64,000 nt of DNA from NCBI GenBank assembly GCA_022457065.1, contig JAJGBQ010000002.1:1922001-1986000 (forward strand), in the 5' to 3' direction. The notes below the pieces were generated by a model. That model saw only the letters and a list, made by a program, of their open reading frames with translations. It ran no database searches and had not been told where the DNA came from. A program made the translations under genes and the position numbers. This stretch comes from Curvularia sp. ZM96 (Eukaryota; Ascomycota; Dothideomycetes; Pleosporales; Pleosporaceae). The number at the start of each line of letters is the position of its first letter. Position 1 is the first letter of the stretch. Positions 42,521 through 55,100 of the stretch are shown in pieces.

Positions 42521-42981
42521 ACTGGTGGGTAGACCTTTGGATTTCGCCGCGATCGTGCTGGAGCTATGGAAGAGCGGGGTTCATCAGAACAAAATGCGAG
42601 ACGTGGAAAGAACATCTAGATCTCGTTCTTATTGATCACATGAGACAGAAGCCATATGGTTAAACCTTGGATATGGCACATAGGCTTTGGGACGTTAAAT
42701 CGTTCCTTGCATGGGTATTGATAGGTCTCATACGTTTGTCTTATTAGGGAAATACCCTCTCAGAATCTCACTCAGTATCAATGAAATCAAATGACAAGGC
42801 CACAAATACAGATCATCAAGTATGCGGAAGACGATTTCACACTGATACATATCTCATGAAATATCATGTTTCCCCAGACGTGCCCATTGGAAATTCCAAA
42901 ATGAGCTGATTTCACGCTGTATTCCTATTGGTACAACAGTTGTCATTGCCCTGATCAAACCTTAACCTGGCTGCTGCTTCC
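42521..42981. other. Convergent 3' region
   Basis: This 461-bp stretch has no gene. Confidence 0.5.
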
Positions 42982-45380
42982 TTAGAAGCCATAAATACCC
43001 CCATGCTCTTGGAATCTCAACTGGTGATCCCTCAAATCCGCCCACAGCCGCAGCTCGCTTTCCTCGTCAAAGTCGCCACCATTTGGATGACTAGTTTCCG
43101 GGCTTACTCTTTCCAGCTTACTTAATATGTCTAAGAACTTGTATAGGTAATCTTGGTGCTGTTGCGCCACGCTGCCTTTTCTTTCTTTCGGTACGTCTAA
43201 CAATGTGCTCGCAATGGATCGAATTTTTTGTATCTGTGTTGGAACAAAGCGTAAGCTTGTGATCGGACTGATGACGTCTGGGCAAAAGAAATTCTTGACT
43301 AGACATGACATGGCTAGATTGCCAGCGTGATAACGGAAATTAGAGTCTTGCAAGTAAATGTGTAGACTTACGAAAGAGTCTCCATTGGGCTCCATGTTAA
43401 CCATGTCGATACTGCCCAGTACCACCAAAAGGTCCTTGACTACTTGTTCCCGCTCTTCGGACATGGCCTTTTCGAGTGCTTCGGCGTTGGTAGTGGTATC
43501 TGATACGAATTTATCGATTCCTGCTACGATTGGATTAGTAGCAGCTTGCAGACCCGCTTGACTCTTTGTTCTTTGGTATTTTTCTAATTGCAAAAAATAC
43601 TTCTCGACCAGGTGCGAGCGTGTGGCGAGGTGGCTAGCGTAGATGTTCGCTTTTTGTATCTCGTAGCGACGTGTATCTGAACCTTCCGCTTTGTTGTGAT
43701 CGTGCGTCATGGAGTCCCGCATACCTGTGTATTCGGGCATGGGCGGGTAATATGATTTCTGTTGCTCAACCCCACTATCTTTGCCATTCTTGGGCCGAAC
43801 CTTCAGCTCCTCTGGTATGTTTTGTAGAATCTGTCTGCAGCGCTGCAAGCTTTGCTGGAAAACACGTTGTTGTCGATCCCAATCAAATATTTCATCCATG
43901 CCAAAAGCCATCTCGGCTGTAGCGAGGGAGGAGTATGACAGAAAGATGCGCACGTTGATGTTGAAACCAGTGAGCATCGAGACAACGCCCTCTGGCTGTG
44001 GCCGAATCTCATGAGGGAAGATGTGCACATCATCCACTTCTCGCGGCAAGGGAGGCAGAGGCTCGCTAGGTGTTGCAGGCGCAATGACGAGCTCTCCAAA
44101 CGAAGCACCCAGTTGCTGTATAGTTCTAATTACGAGAATTAGCCAGAGTCAAGAGTGAAGATGGCGTGTAACCTACCGCACACCAACAAAGACGGTCCAA
44201 AAGACTCGCCGACCAATCTCTTCTGTGATGTAGTCGATCTTTGTCTCCCTCGATCCATCGTGGTTGGGGCCATTAGAGCCCCACGCACTGGGTATACCGC
44301 CGAGGTAGGTGTAGCCCTGAAAATCGGGCTTGTGGAGACCCAAGGAGCGTATGATGGTCAAGCACTCGGCCAAATACAGGCGCAGCGGTCGCCATTGGAA
44401 AACATAGGCTCCGGTCAATCCTATGAAGTAGCTTGTGCAAGCATCATACACATTCAGCGAAGGCCGATCGAGGTAGCCCGGGCCCCGCGCGCGAGCGCAA
44501 ACGTCGCGGCACTTGTCGACCAGGGCTAGATGATTTGGGTATGCGTGGCGCGTCTGTGAGTTGAGGCGTAGGCGTGGTTTCCTGGGAAAGGAGGCGACCA
44601 AGACAGCGATCATGGAAGCTAGGAGGGCAAGAAAGGAAGGGTTCGTCAGGTCCTCCCTGCGACTCCATGCTTCGCGAAACGAGGGTTCGTGCGGGAAAGG
44701 ACACAGCGGGTGTATGTAGGTAAAGAAGTCGTTGATGAGGGCGTTGAGGGTGGGCAGGGCGCATATCTCCTCGGCGGAGAGGGGGGCTGGCTGGGACGAC
44801 TGGAGCTGTGCCAGGGCGTGTGCGGCGTTGGTGGGAGACTGCGAGGGCGAGGCTTCCGAGTCGATGGCGTCAATCCGCCGCTTCTTGATGGCTTCGGCAT
44901 GTCTATTGGGGGGTCCGCGTCGTCGGCTGGGACGATCGAAGGTGCATGGGATCTCGAGAGCTACACAGGCCCTACAGGGCGGTCCCGACTCATCGCACTA
45001 CAGCAAAGGGCGCGGGTCAGTAACGACACGGGCGCAGCGGGCGCAGCGGGAGAAGCGGTCGCGGGGCATACCTTGACTTTGCGTATGCTGCAAGAATCAC
45101 AGGCCTTGCGCAGTCGATTTGGCTTGGCCTGTTGGGTGGGCGGCGGGGTCAAGGCATGGTTTGCCTGGAGGGCCTGCTGGGCCTGGAGCACTTGGTTGAT
45201 GTTCTCGAGCTTGGGAAAGGCGGCATCGTGCGGATAGGGCAGGCGGGCAGGTTGGGCGGGTTGCACAGGCTGTCCCGGCTGAACGGGCTGGACAGGCTGC
45301 GCGTCGAGCAGCTGGGGACCCGAGTAGGTGTAATGGGGGTCCTGGGGCGGCAGATACTGCGACGAGGTGGGCGATTTCAT
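42982..45380 (-). CDS. Zn2Cys6 transcription factor with fungal-specific domain
   Basis: A zinc-cluster regulator. Exon 1 is 45380-45072, exon 2 is 44997-44177 and exon 3 is 44125-42982. The first intron lies inside the zinc cluster: RKVK joins CDESGPPC. The six cysteines have spacing 2-6-6-2-6 at about residues 94-121, and a basic SRRRGPPNRHAEAIKKRRID follows. The middle domain has FFTYIHPLCPFPHEPSF and SLGLHKPDF with RRVFWTVF. The N-terminus carries short PVQP/GQP/AQP repeats. Within exon 3, 43371-43234 (138 nt, GTAAGT...CAG) is stop-free and in frame; if spliced, DSF joins IQKIRSIASTLLDVP and the protein is 711 rather than 757 residues. I think it is an intron. The target pathway is unknown. 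Confidence 0.85.
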
Positions 45381-46040
45381 GATACCGAATATCTACCGCC
45401 GCGCAGGAAGGAGATGATGGGTCGCGTCAGCGTCGGGACGAACGGGGCGTTGGGGCGCGGAGCGGAGCAGGCTGGGCAGGCTGAGCAGGCTGGACACTGC
45501 ACCGCCAGACACGAGCAATTACAGCACAAGAACACAAACACGAACAAGAGCAGAGCAAGAGTAAGACTGGCCTGCGGCCACAGGCGCAGATGAGATTGAC
45601 GTCGCGGACCGACCACGCACGGGACAGCCGAGGCCGCTGCTGGATGCGCCAGATGCGACCCTACACGGGCTGCTGCGACGGGGAGAACGCCTGGGGGGGG
45701 GCTTGCTGGTGGGCTGGGCTGCATGGCGCTGCCGGGCCCAGCACCGCCCTCCCCTCCCAAGCGACGGCGATCCAGGAAAATCCTCCGACACGGCGAACGC
45801 ATGTTTGCTTTTTCAGCCTGCTGCCGCTCACTACCTGGTTGCTACCACGGCTGCGGCACATGTCATCGTGTCCATGGTAGTATGCACTTGGCCCTCCGTC
45901 GTGTTACAACATCCCTCTTCTTTGTCCGTCCAGGTCCCCCCATGCATCCAGCTAGCACCAGCCACTCTGCGATTGCTCTCGCGCCAGGCTGGCCCCTGTC
46001 AAAACTGCCGCCGTCGGCCGCCCCCCAGCCCATACGTCCA
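45381..46040. other. Upstream region of the second regulator
   Basis: This is 660 bp, strongly GC-rich, with short GCAGGCTG-type repeats at about 45467-45492 and a run of eight Gs near 45691-45698. Several chance ORFs overlap; none is supported. Confidence 0.45.
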
Positions 46041-47857
46041 TCAATCGCTGTCGTCGCTGTCCGGTGAGCTGCGTGTCGGCGGGCGCGTGCTACGCGTAAG
46101 GGAGAAATCCAGCACGTCTGACCGGTCTCCAGCATCCACGTACTTGCGCAGGCACCAGCCAATCTGCACCGCCGTCGAGGTTTCCTTGCCTAGGGGATCG
46201 ATTTGACGGCCCTTGACAAAGACTACAAGAATACGTTAGCGCGCCTGACTTCCCATGCCACCACACACGGCTACTTACTGATCTGGTTCTGGCTGTCCTC
46301 GCGGTCGTAAACCTTGTCCGACGATCCAAACGCGATAATGGCTAATTTGGATGAACGGCCTTGCTCTTTTGCATGGTCGCAACTGCGCTCAAAGCCCTGT
46401 TGGGCGAGGCCCGCAAGTAGGTGCTCGTAGATCTTGCGCGGCAGTTTGGTCGACGATGGGCTGTTGGTCGGCCATGTAGTGATGTTCAGTGTGGCCAGAT
46501 GGCAAAGGTCGCCCAGACAATTTTCAAAGTTGACGAAGCTGTCGTTCTTGCTTCGGACCACGCTGACAGGAGGAAACGCAACCGATATTTGCTCTAGCAA
46601 GGTGCACTCCTTGCACATCTGTGAGAAGGATGTATACTCGTACACAAGCTCCTCGTCGCAGCTGTCAGGTCCTGTACTGCCATGCACGTTGAGCGTCTTC
46701 AGCGTCTTGCCATGGCGCACAATACCCGCGGCAGCTGGCAGTGCCTTGACGTAGGTAAGGTCGAGAGTCAAGGTCTTGATGCCCGAGACCAGACAAAGAA
46801 AGCCGTCAATGGCTGCTAAGCCGTCGTTTTCCGTGTTGTCATCATGCTTGAATTCCAACGTGTCGAGTTTGTCAGGCAGCTTCGTGCTCTTGCTCAGTTC
46901 CGCGAACAGGGCGTCGGCACCTGAGCAGCCAAAGACACGAATACTCTTGATGGTCTGGAAATCGATCAGCTTGCAGTAGGTTTCGGCCGCGTAACGCAAA
47001 TGCAGCTTTTGCAGCGTAATCTCCTTGAGCGCTATAGGTGTGCACTTTGCGAACGGCTGCATGTGTGCAAACATGGTCGAAGTGATAAGGCCAGGCGCGT
47101 TGACGGTGTCGTTGAGCTCGCGCATGGAAACAGATGGGTCCAGCTCATCAAAGCTGGCATGTAATGTGATCTTGTCCAGTTTGCGCTCAGCCGTGTTCTT
47201 GAGCAGGAAGTGACAAAAGTCGAGAACCTCTCGCGAGTCGGGATAGAGTCCAATCTTGCGCACATTCTCAAAGCACTTGTCAATGTTGGGCAACTTCTGG
47301 AGCTCTTCCAAGACGTTGCGGTCCAGTGAGATGCCCTCGAGCCACTTCATGCGCTTCTGTTTCCGATAGAGCAGTACAAGATTGTCTCCGGAGAAGGGCG
47401 ACCATGGATGCCATGAGAACTTTTCCAACTGATTCTCTGGCAGCAGCTCCAAGATCATGCGAATGGCAAAGTTGGCTTGCTGCTGCTGGTTGCACTTATC
47501 TAGTACGTCTGCCAGGTAGAGGTCCAGCTTGCGCACATGTTGTAGGCCAATGTTTCGGGGATTGAGGAAGGCGGCGAGACGTGTGTCATTGGGTGAGCCA
47601 ACATCGAGAGTGACTTCATAGTACAGCTGGCGGGCAGCAATCTCGTGCAGTTGTTTGCATGTGAGGCACACATTCTTGAGGTCGGTCGGGCGGTTGATCT
47701 GAATGAGCCATCAAGGTCAGCCTTCTTTCTTGACGCGACGCAGGCGCACTCATGGCGGCCTGGTACAGTCACACAAAGGCCATGCGGAACTTACGTGTTG
47801 AATGACCAGCGTCTTCAAGTCGACCGACAAGTCCATGAAAGACAACCGGGGCGCCAT
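46041..47857 (-). CDS. F-box/LRR-like protein
   Basis: Three exons (47857-47795, 47698-46279, 46222-46041) give 554 residues. The N-terminus MAPRLSFMDLSVDLKTLVIQ joins HINRPTDLKNVCLTCKQLHE across the first intron, together forming an F-box-like helix set that would bind Skp1 in an SCF ubiquitin ligase. The rest has irregular leucine-rich segments (VRKLDLYLADVL, IKSIRVFGCSGAD, LKTLNVHGS) consistent with a degenerate LRR fold. The second splice avoids a stop and adds IFVKGRQIDPLGKE and a 60-residue tail ending in acidic DSDDSD. Substrate unknown. Such F-box/LRR-like genes are common in Pleosporales. Confidence 0.75.
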
Positions 47858-48509
47858 CTTGTGTAATGTGCGACAGGAACGCCTGGCCTGCTCGAGCAGA
47901 GTGTAGGGTGTGGGTATCTGTATATGTATGTGCAGGAAGACTAGTCGCGTGCCGTCGATGGAGTGTGGCGGCGAAAGATATTGGTATGGTAGCCGTCAGC
48001 GCTGCTGCCTGGCGCGGCGCAGGTCGGGTTGCTGATGAGTTGAGTGGACAAGCAAGAGCGACAGTCAAGTGGAGGGGTGGGGGAGTCTGCAAGGCTCACT
48101 CACAAAAAGCAACCTCCCCTCAGCCTCACTTCACCTGTCCCGCCATGACGAGGCCCGGACGGAACCAGGGTCCACACGGAAGAAGGCGCTAGCACGGCCG
48201 ACAGCCTGGGGTAAATGTGCTGGCTAGCTGCCATTGGATGGGCCGTGCGTTCAGCTGCCCAAACACACCACGACTGCCTAGCAGCATAGGAAAACATCAG
48301 CCTTCTATTTGTACCACACAAACACCGTCTAGTAATGCTGATATCATACGAGGCTCAAAATAATGCGTCCAATTGTAAGGTATCCCCAAGAAAATGCTCA
48401 CCATGTTCAACGCCAAATGCCAGACACCTCGCTATGCACATGGGACCATAGATCAGACAAAGCTCGCAAGCCTTCCCTTCGTGTTCGTCCCCCCCAATAT
48501 ACAAGACCG
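47858..48509. other. Intergenic between two minus-strand genes
   Basis: This is 652 bp with the F-box gene promoter and the FCP1 3' end; no gene. Confidence 0.5.
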
Positions 48510-51024
48510 TCACTCTTCTCCATCACTGTCATCAAAGCCCGCCAAAAGCTCCGCCTCGAGCCCGTCATCATAGTCGTCCTCGAGGTCCGGTGCAACCCCG
48601 TTCGCTTCAGGCACCTTTTCCTCGTCCTCGCCCTGTTCCTCTTCTGGCCCTGTGGCTTCGGGACTGGGTAGGCCCGACGACTTTTCGGCAGTGAGCACGT
48701 TTGTCATGGATGTCACTCGTTCCAGGGTCCGTTTCTTCCGCCGTTGCAGTCGAGAAGTACTAGTGACACTGCCATCGCTCTCCTCGGCTTCGCTGGCTTC
48801 TGTTGAGTCTGTTCGTTTTCGCTTTTGTTTGGCATTCCTTGCGTCCGACGCCGTACTGTTCTCTGAGCGAATGCTGTCGGTATCCGATTCACTGCCGCCG
48901 TCTGTGTCGGTCTCATCCATGAACTCTGCCAATTCATCATCTAGCGCAGCCCAGGCCTCATCGGACATCTCCACTATCGGCGATTGCAGAGCGTCTTCTG
49001 CCTCTTCGTCGCCAGTCCCGTTGATGCTCTCGTCCTCAAGATCAGGAACGGGGGATCCGCCGCGGTCAGCAGCATCTATCTCAATCAAGTACGGTGTCTC
49101 ATCCACGTGCTCCCACCTGGTACAGCACTGGAACATCCATTCGGGGTTCACAATCTTGATATGAGGGTAACGAGCGGCTCGCTTGACTTTGGTCGTCTTG
49201 CGATCCGGATTAGCAATGACGTGTGTTGTCCGCCGGTTGACGCTGGTGGTAACCTCTGCACCAAAGCTTGAGATCCACAATGCAAAGTCCGACCTAAGTG
49301 TTTGTTAGTCGTGCCCTTTGGGTCATGTTCAGAGAAACTTACGACAGGACGTCCACGCCAAGAGGGATAATGCCTGAAAAGACTACTACCGCACCATCAA
49401 GCACCTCGCTCTTGATGCGCGGCATGATCTCTGCAACATCAGGGATGACATCTTCCATGGCTCGTTTCTTGGGACTCTTTTCACCCTTGAGTTCTGCAAC
49501 GCGACCGCCAGCAGGGACTTTCTTAGCTTTCCTGTACTCGTCGTAAAATGTACGGTGCACGAGGATGAGATTCTTCTCAATAATGTCTAGGCCTCTGTCG
49601 TTGTTGTTGAGGATGCTATGGCGGACTTTGTGGTGTTCCGCATGTTGTGTGTTGCCGTTTTCCACTTCAATGAAGCCTTCTGGGTCCTCTGCCTCGTCAT
49701 CCTCTTTATCCTGCATGAGCTGTTGCTGCAGCAAAGGCCGCTCAGTCTGCTGCGCAATTATGAGCTTCTCCTGTTCCTTGGCTTGCACTTGCAAGTCCTC
49801 GGTTGCTGCCAAGGATATGAGTTGCTGCCCTAGCTCATTCAAGTCTCCATTTGTAGTGGCATTTGTGGTCGATTCGATGGGGTTGCCGATGATTGGGACA
49901 GGCTTGCTAGCCTGGGTGTCGGTCTCGAGTTTCTTGGGTGTTGGAGAGGACTTGTCTTTGGCGAACGTGACCAGTTCTTGCTGCTTCGGCAGGAAGCTTG
50001 CGTTGATGTCTCCAGCACCCGGAAAGAAGTTGAAGACGGGTACACGAACAAGGTGTGGACTATATTGCCAAACGTCTGCCCTGTCATCAATGATGACACA
50101 CATGGCCGTGTTCTGGTAGAAGAGTCGGGTCAGACTCTTGAGCTTATCTGTATAGTTTTCGTCACGGCTGAGGATTCGATCGCCAAAATATTTTCGCTCG
50201 GGGTCGATGATCTTTGCAACCTCTTGCGCGTAGGCTCGAGTGGCCATGGTGTAAACGTGCATCTCGTACAGCTTGGAGATCCTGTCAAAGAAATCCTTGA
50301 GCCCTGGGCGCATTTTGACGTAATACCAATTTGCAGCCACATTGGACACATTGTCGTCGGGAAGTTGAAAGCCCCTTACATCCTTGACAGCATCGTGATT
50401 TGGGTTTTCCGGGTCCGCTTGCCACTCGGCAATGGTTCGCTCACATGTGGTGTGGATGACGGTCTGGTCGAGATCCACGATGAGGGTCAGCTTTCGCGCA
50501 TTCAGGAGGCGCTTCTTTGCGTCCTCCTCAGCAGCTATGGCTTCCTTGTGACTGACAAGCAGTGCGGTATTGTCATGTGCCATGTTCACCGTTGCGCGGT
50601 CCACGTCACGCTCTTTTGTGAGGTAGTCGACCTGGGTCATGTCTCTGCCGCAGTCGACACAGAGGCCGCCGAATTGTGTCTCGTGGGTGCATGGCTCTTC
50701 GATCTCGAGCAATGGGATTCTAGGGGCATGTTTAGCCTTGGGGATTGGTCTTGCGGCACCGCAGTAGACTCACCCAGATCGGTCAATGATGGTGCCTGGC
50801 TTAACAAACCATCGCGTGATCTTTCCTTCGGTGCTCGCATCAAACGTCTGCCTAAACTTCTTCATTACCGTCCTCTCGCCTCCCCATTTGTCGCCCTCAA
50901 CGACGCGACTCTCATAGCTGTAGCTGAATAGCTTCTCCGACCGCGGCACCTCATCGTCGCGCTTCTTCAACAGATCAATGACGGTGATGGGATAGTTCAA
51001 ATCCCGGGGCGAAAGGATCTTCAT
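48510..51024 (-). CDS. FCP1: RNA polymerase II CTD phosphatase Fcp1
   Basis: Fcp1 dephosphorylates the heptad tail of RNA polymerase II so that it can be reused. Exons are 51024-50774, 50719-49343 and 49293-48510, for 803 residues. A biotinyl-like N-terminal region and a CVDCGRDM zinc-binding-like motif precede the catalytic DLDQT (about 167-171), a DxDxT phosphatase motif. MRPGLKDFFDRI and DDRADVWQYSPHLVRVPVFNF complete the FCPH domain. A BRCT domain is created across the last intron (VVVFSGIIPLGVDVLSS to DFALWISSFGAEVT, then THVIANP). The C-terminus is acidic and Ser-rich, ending in GFDDSDGEE, which fits the TFIIF/TFIIB-binding tail. Confidence 0.94.
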
Positions 51025-52150
51025 TCCGAGTTGGGGCAGCGCATGCGACTGGCGGCGTGGTGGTGATAGTGGTCGCTTCGTCTTTCCAGTCGGCGCATTC
51101 GGTGCTCACGCGGCAGAACAGCCCTCGAGGATGCTCGCGCGCGATCGCAAGGGAGCTGCAGCGCCGGTTACGTGTCGTGCGAGCGAATTCGCCCAAGTAT
51201 GTGTCGTGGGTGTCGTGTATACCGGAGGGAGATTATGCAGCGTGGAATGCGACACTCAAGTGCGCGGATGGGTGGGTGGGTGGGTGTTGGGTGCGACCGG
51301 GATTGACGTATGGCGTCGCGGCTGGACGTTTTCCCACTCGGATATTAGGAGCGAGGGGCAGCTTTATACCTTTGCAGCCACAAAACTAGCGTGCACCTTG
51401 CTCGCACGTCCACCACCGCCTCAAACATCAACCTCAAGGGACAAAGAGCGCCCTTCAAGGCCCCCATCGGCGCTTGTCACATGCATCTATGTCAGAATTT
51501 AGCAACACCTGCTTTCGAGCAAGAGCAAGAGAGAAAACATCATAATGCATCGTTTGCGGCGCCATCTTCTCCACGATTGTGCGGAGAGAGCCCACATAGT
51601 AGGCAGACACTGGGATTGCCAAGACCCACTGATCATCCTGGGGCTGTCCCGACAAACCGAACACTACCATGAACAGAGCACACTACCTCTGTGAAAAGAT
51701 GTGGTCTCGTACGAAATTTATTTCTTTGAATATGCTACAGGTTCACTACTTCGTTTTCCTGCAAGGCATGCAAGATTAGCTATGTGAAATCTTCATGACT
51801 ATTGTTTCGATCAGACGTCATCTTGCTTTACTGAATCTCGATATCTTCTCCGTGTCACACAAAATATATTTCCAAATCCATTCTTGGATTTATTTTTTAC
51901 TTTCATCCGCATATGCAATCTCCATAGCTTGTGCACAAAAGCATATACGTTCATTATTTTCTATCTATATATTCAACAAGATAGACATGCGTGACTTCTA
52001 CTAGGTGAATCCGCCTCATGAACAAAGACAATTGTATTCAACCAAATGCCTGGCTGCTATGCAATCTGCGCTAAATCTAACCCTATTACGTCCAAGGCGA
52101 CATCCTCCCACTCTTGAAGGTATGCTCATTCATTAAAACCTCATGAAAAA
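51025..52150. other. Intergenic between FCP1 promoter and ATG26 end
   Basis: This is 1.1 kb. The part next to FCP1 is GC-rich and holds the G-run element at 51270-51284; the distal 51.7-52.1 kb is AT-rich 3' sequence. No gene. Confidence 0.5.
51270..51284 (+). other. Four-run GGGT repeat, predicted G-quadruplex
   Basis: Four GGG runs separated by single T bases (51270-51284), with another GGG a few bases on, form a canonical short-loop G-quadruplex motif. It lies about 250 bp upstream of the FCP1 start, on the strand opposite to the FCP1 coding strand. Folding is predicted from the motif only. Confidence 0.5.
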
Positions 52151-55100
52151 TCAATTGCGACGTGCAGCTTCCGCTACATGCTTCTGCGCAGCTGTACCCT
52201 TCAACACCATGCTGCCCAAAACCAAGGAGCCACCGCCCATCTGGGATGCGTCTTGTTTGATACCCGCCAATGGTTGCGGCATGGCAAATGGATGACCACC
52301 GTCCATTTCCTCGCTCTCCTCGACTATGGTCCAATCCTCTTCAAGTTCCTCGCTATTATCGTCGTCCTGTTTCGTCTGCTTCTGGATGAGTGCACGAGCT
52401 CGATCTAGTTCCCGATAGATAGTCTGAATTGCCACTTGTGTGCCGTTGTCCTAGGACATGTTAGTCGAGATACCTGCAATGTTCGACTTTTGCTTATACT
52501 AACCTTTCTAATCTTCTGCCCTAGCACTTTTGCCTTCATGATCATGCGCTGGCTGTTGGTGACCTCCCAAAGTGCGCGACTGAATACACTTGTGTTAACC
52601 TTCTTCAACCATACTCCAACGCCCATATCCTCGACACGCTGCGCAAAGAAGAATTGATCGCCGAAGAAAGGCTTGATGATCGTAGGGATACCAGCTCGCA
52701 GACTTGCTCCTGTAGTTCCAGAGCCACCATGGTGCACTGCTGCGTCCATTTGTTTGAAAAGCCAGTCGTGTGGTGCGGACTGAATTTGAAAGATTTCCGG
52801 TGGCAGAGGTATCTCAGGCTTCGAGGCGTCCTTGGTCTCCAGGCGATCAGACCAGCCCTTAGACAGCACACAGCGCACATCTGCTTTCAATACCGAGTCT
52901 ATGACAGTTCTGGTAAGTGCTGCAGGGTCGTCAATCACAATAGAACCAAACCCAACGTAGACCAACTTCTTGCCATCTGCACGTGCCTTCTCCATGAACG
53001 CCACCAAATCGGCAGGAGGTTGATACGAATCGCCCTCGTCCAAGAACCAGTAACCAGTGACGCGAACCCAATCAGGCCAGTCAAGGGGAGGTGGCACCAC
53101 ATGGGGACTGAAGTTGTACAAGAATGGTCGAAGGCTCGCTTGCATCTTGTGTTGAGTTGTCCCTTGGAGCCCCAACTCTCTACGACGCCACTTGTTGATT
53201 TGACCGGAAATTGCAGTCCAGAATATGGTATCAAAGGTAATGTAGGTCAGGCTGTTATACCCACCACCCATTTTCTTCTCCAAGACAGAGAAGGCATGGG
53301 GGTAAGCTCGAGTGCGTGTCCAGGGCATCGTGAAAGCGCGGAAGTATGGAATCTCCAAAGCCTCCGCAATATGAATTCCAGCCATGGTACTAGGACTCTC
53401 GATGAGAACATCTGCGCCCTGGCATGCCCGCCAGGAAGAGCTGCACACGTCATCGAGCCATCCACGGAACTTTGCGTTGGCCTCCTTCATGAATCCGTAT
53501 GTAAACATGCCGTGTTCGACGCAGATGCGCATCAATTCGGCGGGATTCCCATCAACGACGGCAAAGTCGATGCCATGTTTGCGTACCCAAGGCTCAAATT
53601 CAGCGTGTGTTGCAATACGCGGCTTGTGCCCCTCCTTCAGTAGCTCCTTGCATAGTGCAATGTAGGGCTGTACATCGCCTCGGGATCCAATGGTAAGGCA
53701 AACAATGTTCAGCGGCTCTGAAGGTTTAAAGTCCACAAACGAAGCAAGCGGATCGTCAAATATGAGAGGTATTCGATCATTGTCCGCAGCACGGACTATG
53801 TCCGACACATCGACCTGCTTGTCCGTATCGATGTGTTCGCGAGCCTGCTGTAGAAGGTCATGTTCCGCTTTGGCTGCCTCATCTTCGCTGTCAACCCCTG
53901 AAGAAGACGAGTTCTCATCTTCAAGGTACTTCGTGTTCTCTAGGATGCGCAACACCGTGATAGCGCACTCATCGCGATACTCCGCCTTTGAGAATTCGAA
54001 GAAAAGCTCTTCGTGGCCCTTGATGACGATGGCAAGGCCATGATAACCAAGTCGAAATCCTTTTTCCTTGTTCACGTTCTCGATATCTCGCATGGGGAGG
54101 ATGACCTTGGTTTTTGATGTTGGCATCAAGCTGCGGAAACAAAAGTACCTTCCGCTGATGTAGATTTTTCCGTAGTTTGGTAAGACTCGTTGCAAGGATG
54201 CGAAGAATGAGGATTGCAGGACCTCGGTTTCGGGAAAGGCAAAGTGGTCGCGGAAATTTTCAACGGCCTTTGCTGCGTCCTCGTCATCCTCGAATCCATG
54301 GATCCGGTCTCCAGTCTCCAGGCCTTCAGCAGTGTTGTAGTGCTTTCGTCCACCTGCAAGCATTCCCGAAACCTTTTCGTAGTAGCCCATAGACTCACTT
54401 GCTAACAAGTTGCCCATCTTCTTTGACCGTGTCCTTAAGAACCCAGCTAATCCTGATGCTTTCTGGAGTGGATAAGAGGCGATATCCTGCAAGGCAGAAG
54501 ACGAGCCTGACAAGCGAGGGTTTGCTTGGCTGTTATCTGTATCGTCTTCGAAATCAGCAGCGCCCGCTGGCGTCGTAGGGTGTTTGGAGCGTTTTGCTGC
54601 GTTTGAAGTTTTCGGCTGAGCTGATCGGGCTGTTTCTTGAGAGTCTCTATGCTGTAAATCAAGTTTGCTCAGTGGCGCATTATCTACTGCAGGTCCACGG
54701 AAGACATCGGAACGGTCTAGTATTTGCGAAGCAGAAGCGTTGCTTTCATCCATAGATTGAATGGCGGCCGATGATTCGGTCCCTGGTTCGAACGAAAGCG
54801 TAGCCGAAGCTGAGTCTGCTGCCTTGGGCGACTGAGACGAGCCGGCTTCTGACTGGTCCTTGTTTTGCGCATCATGCGGACCACCACTGAGGCTTCGGCG
54901 CGCCTCACGATTAGGCCTTCTTGTTTCATAGCTTGAACGGCGGAAAGTACTGGTGATGTCCATGCTGCGTCGTATGTCCCAGCTCTTTCTATTGGCTTCA
55001 TTGCTGGACCGCATCGACACGTCACTTATACTCGATCTTCCAGCATGCGGTACAGGCAGTGGTGATAGAGTAGCGCGGACATTTTCTCGTATTTGCGGCG

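Noticed and set aside
48652..49164. 170-codon plus-strand ORF
   Set aside because: It is the Ser-rich antisense shadow of the acidic FCP1 tail.
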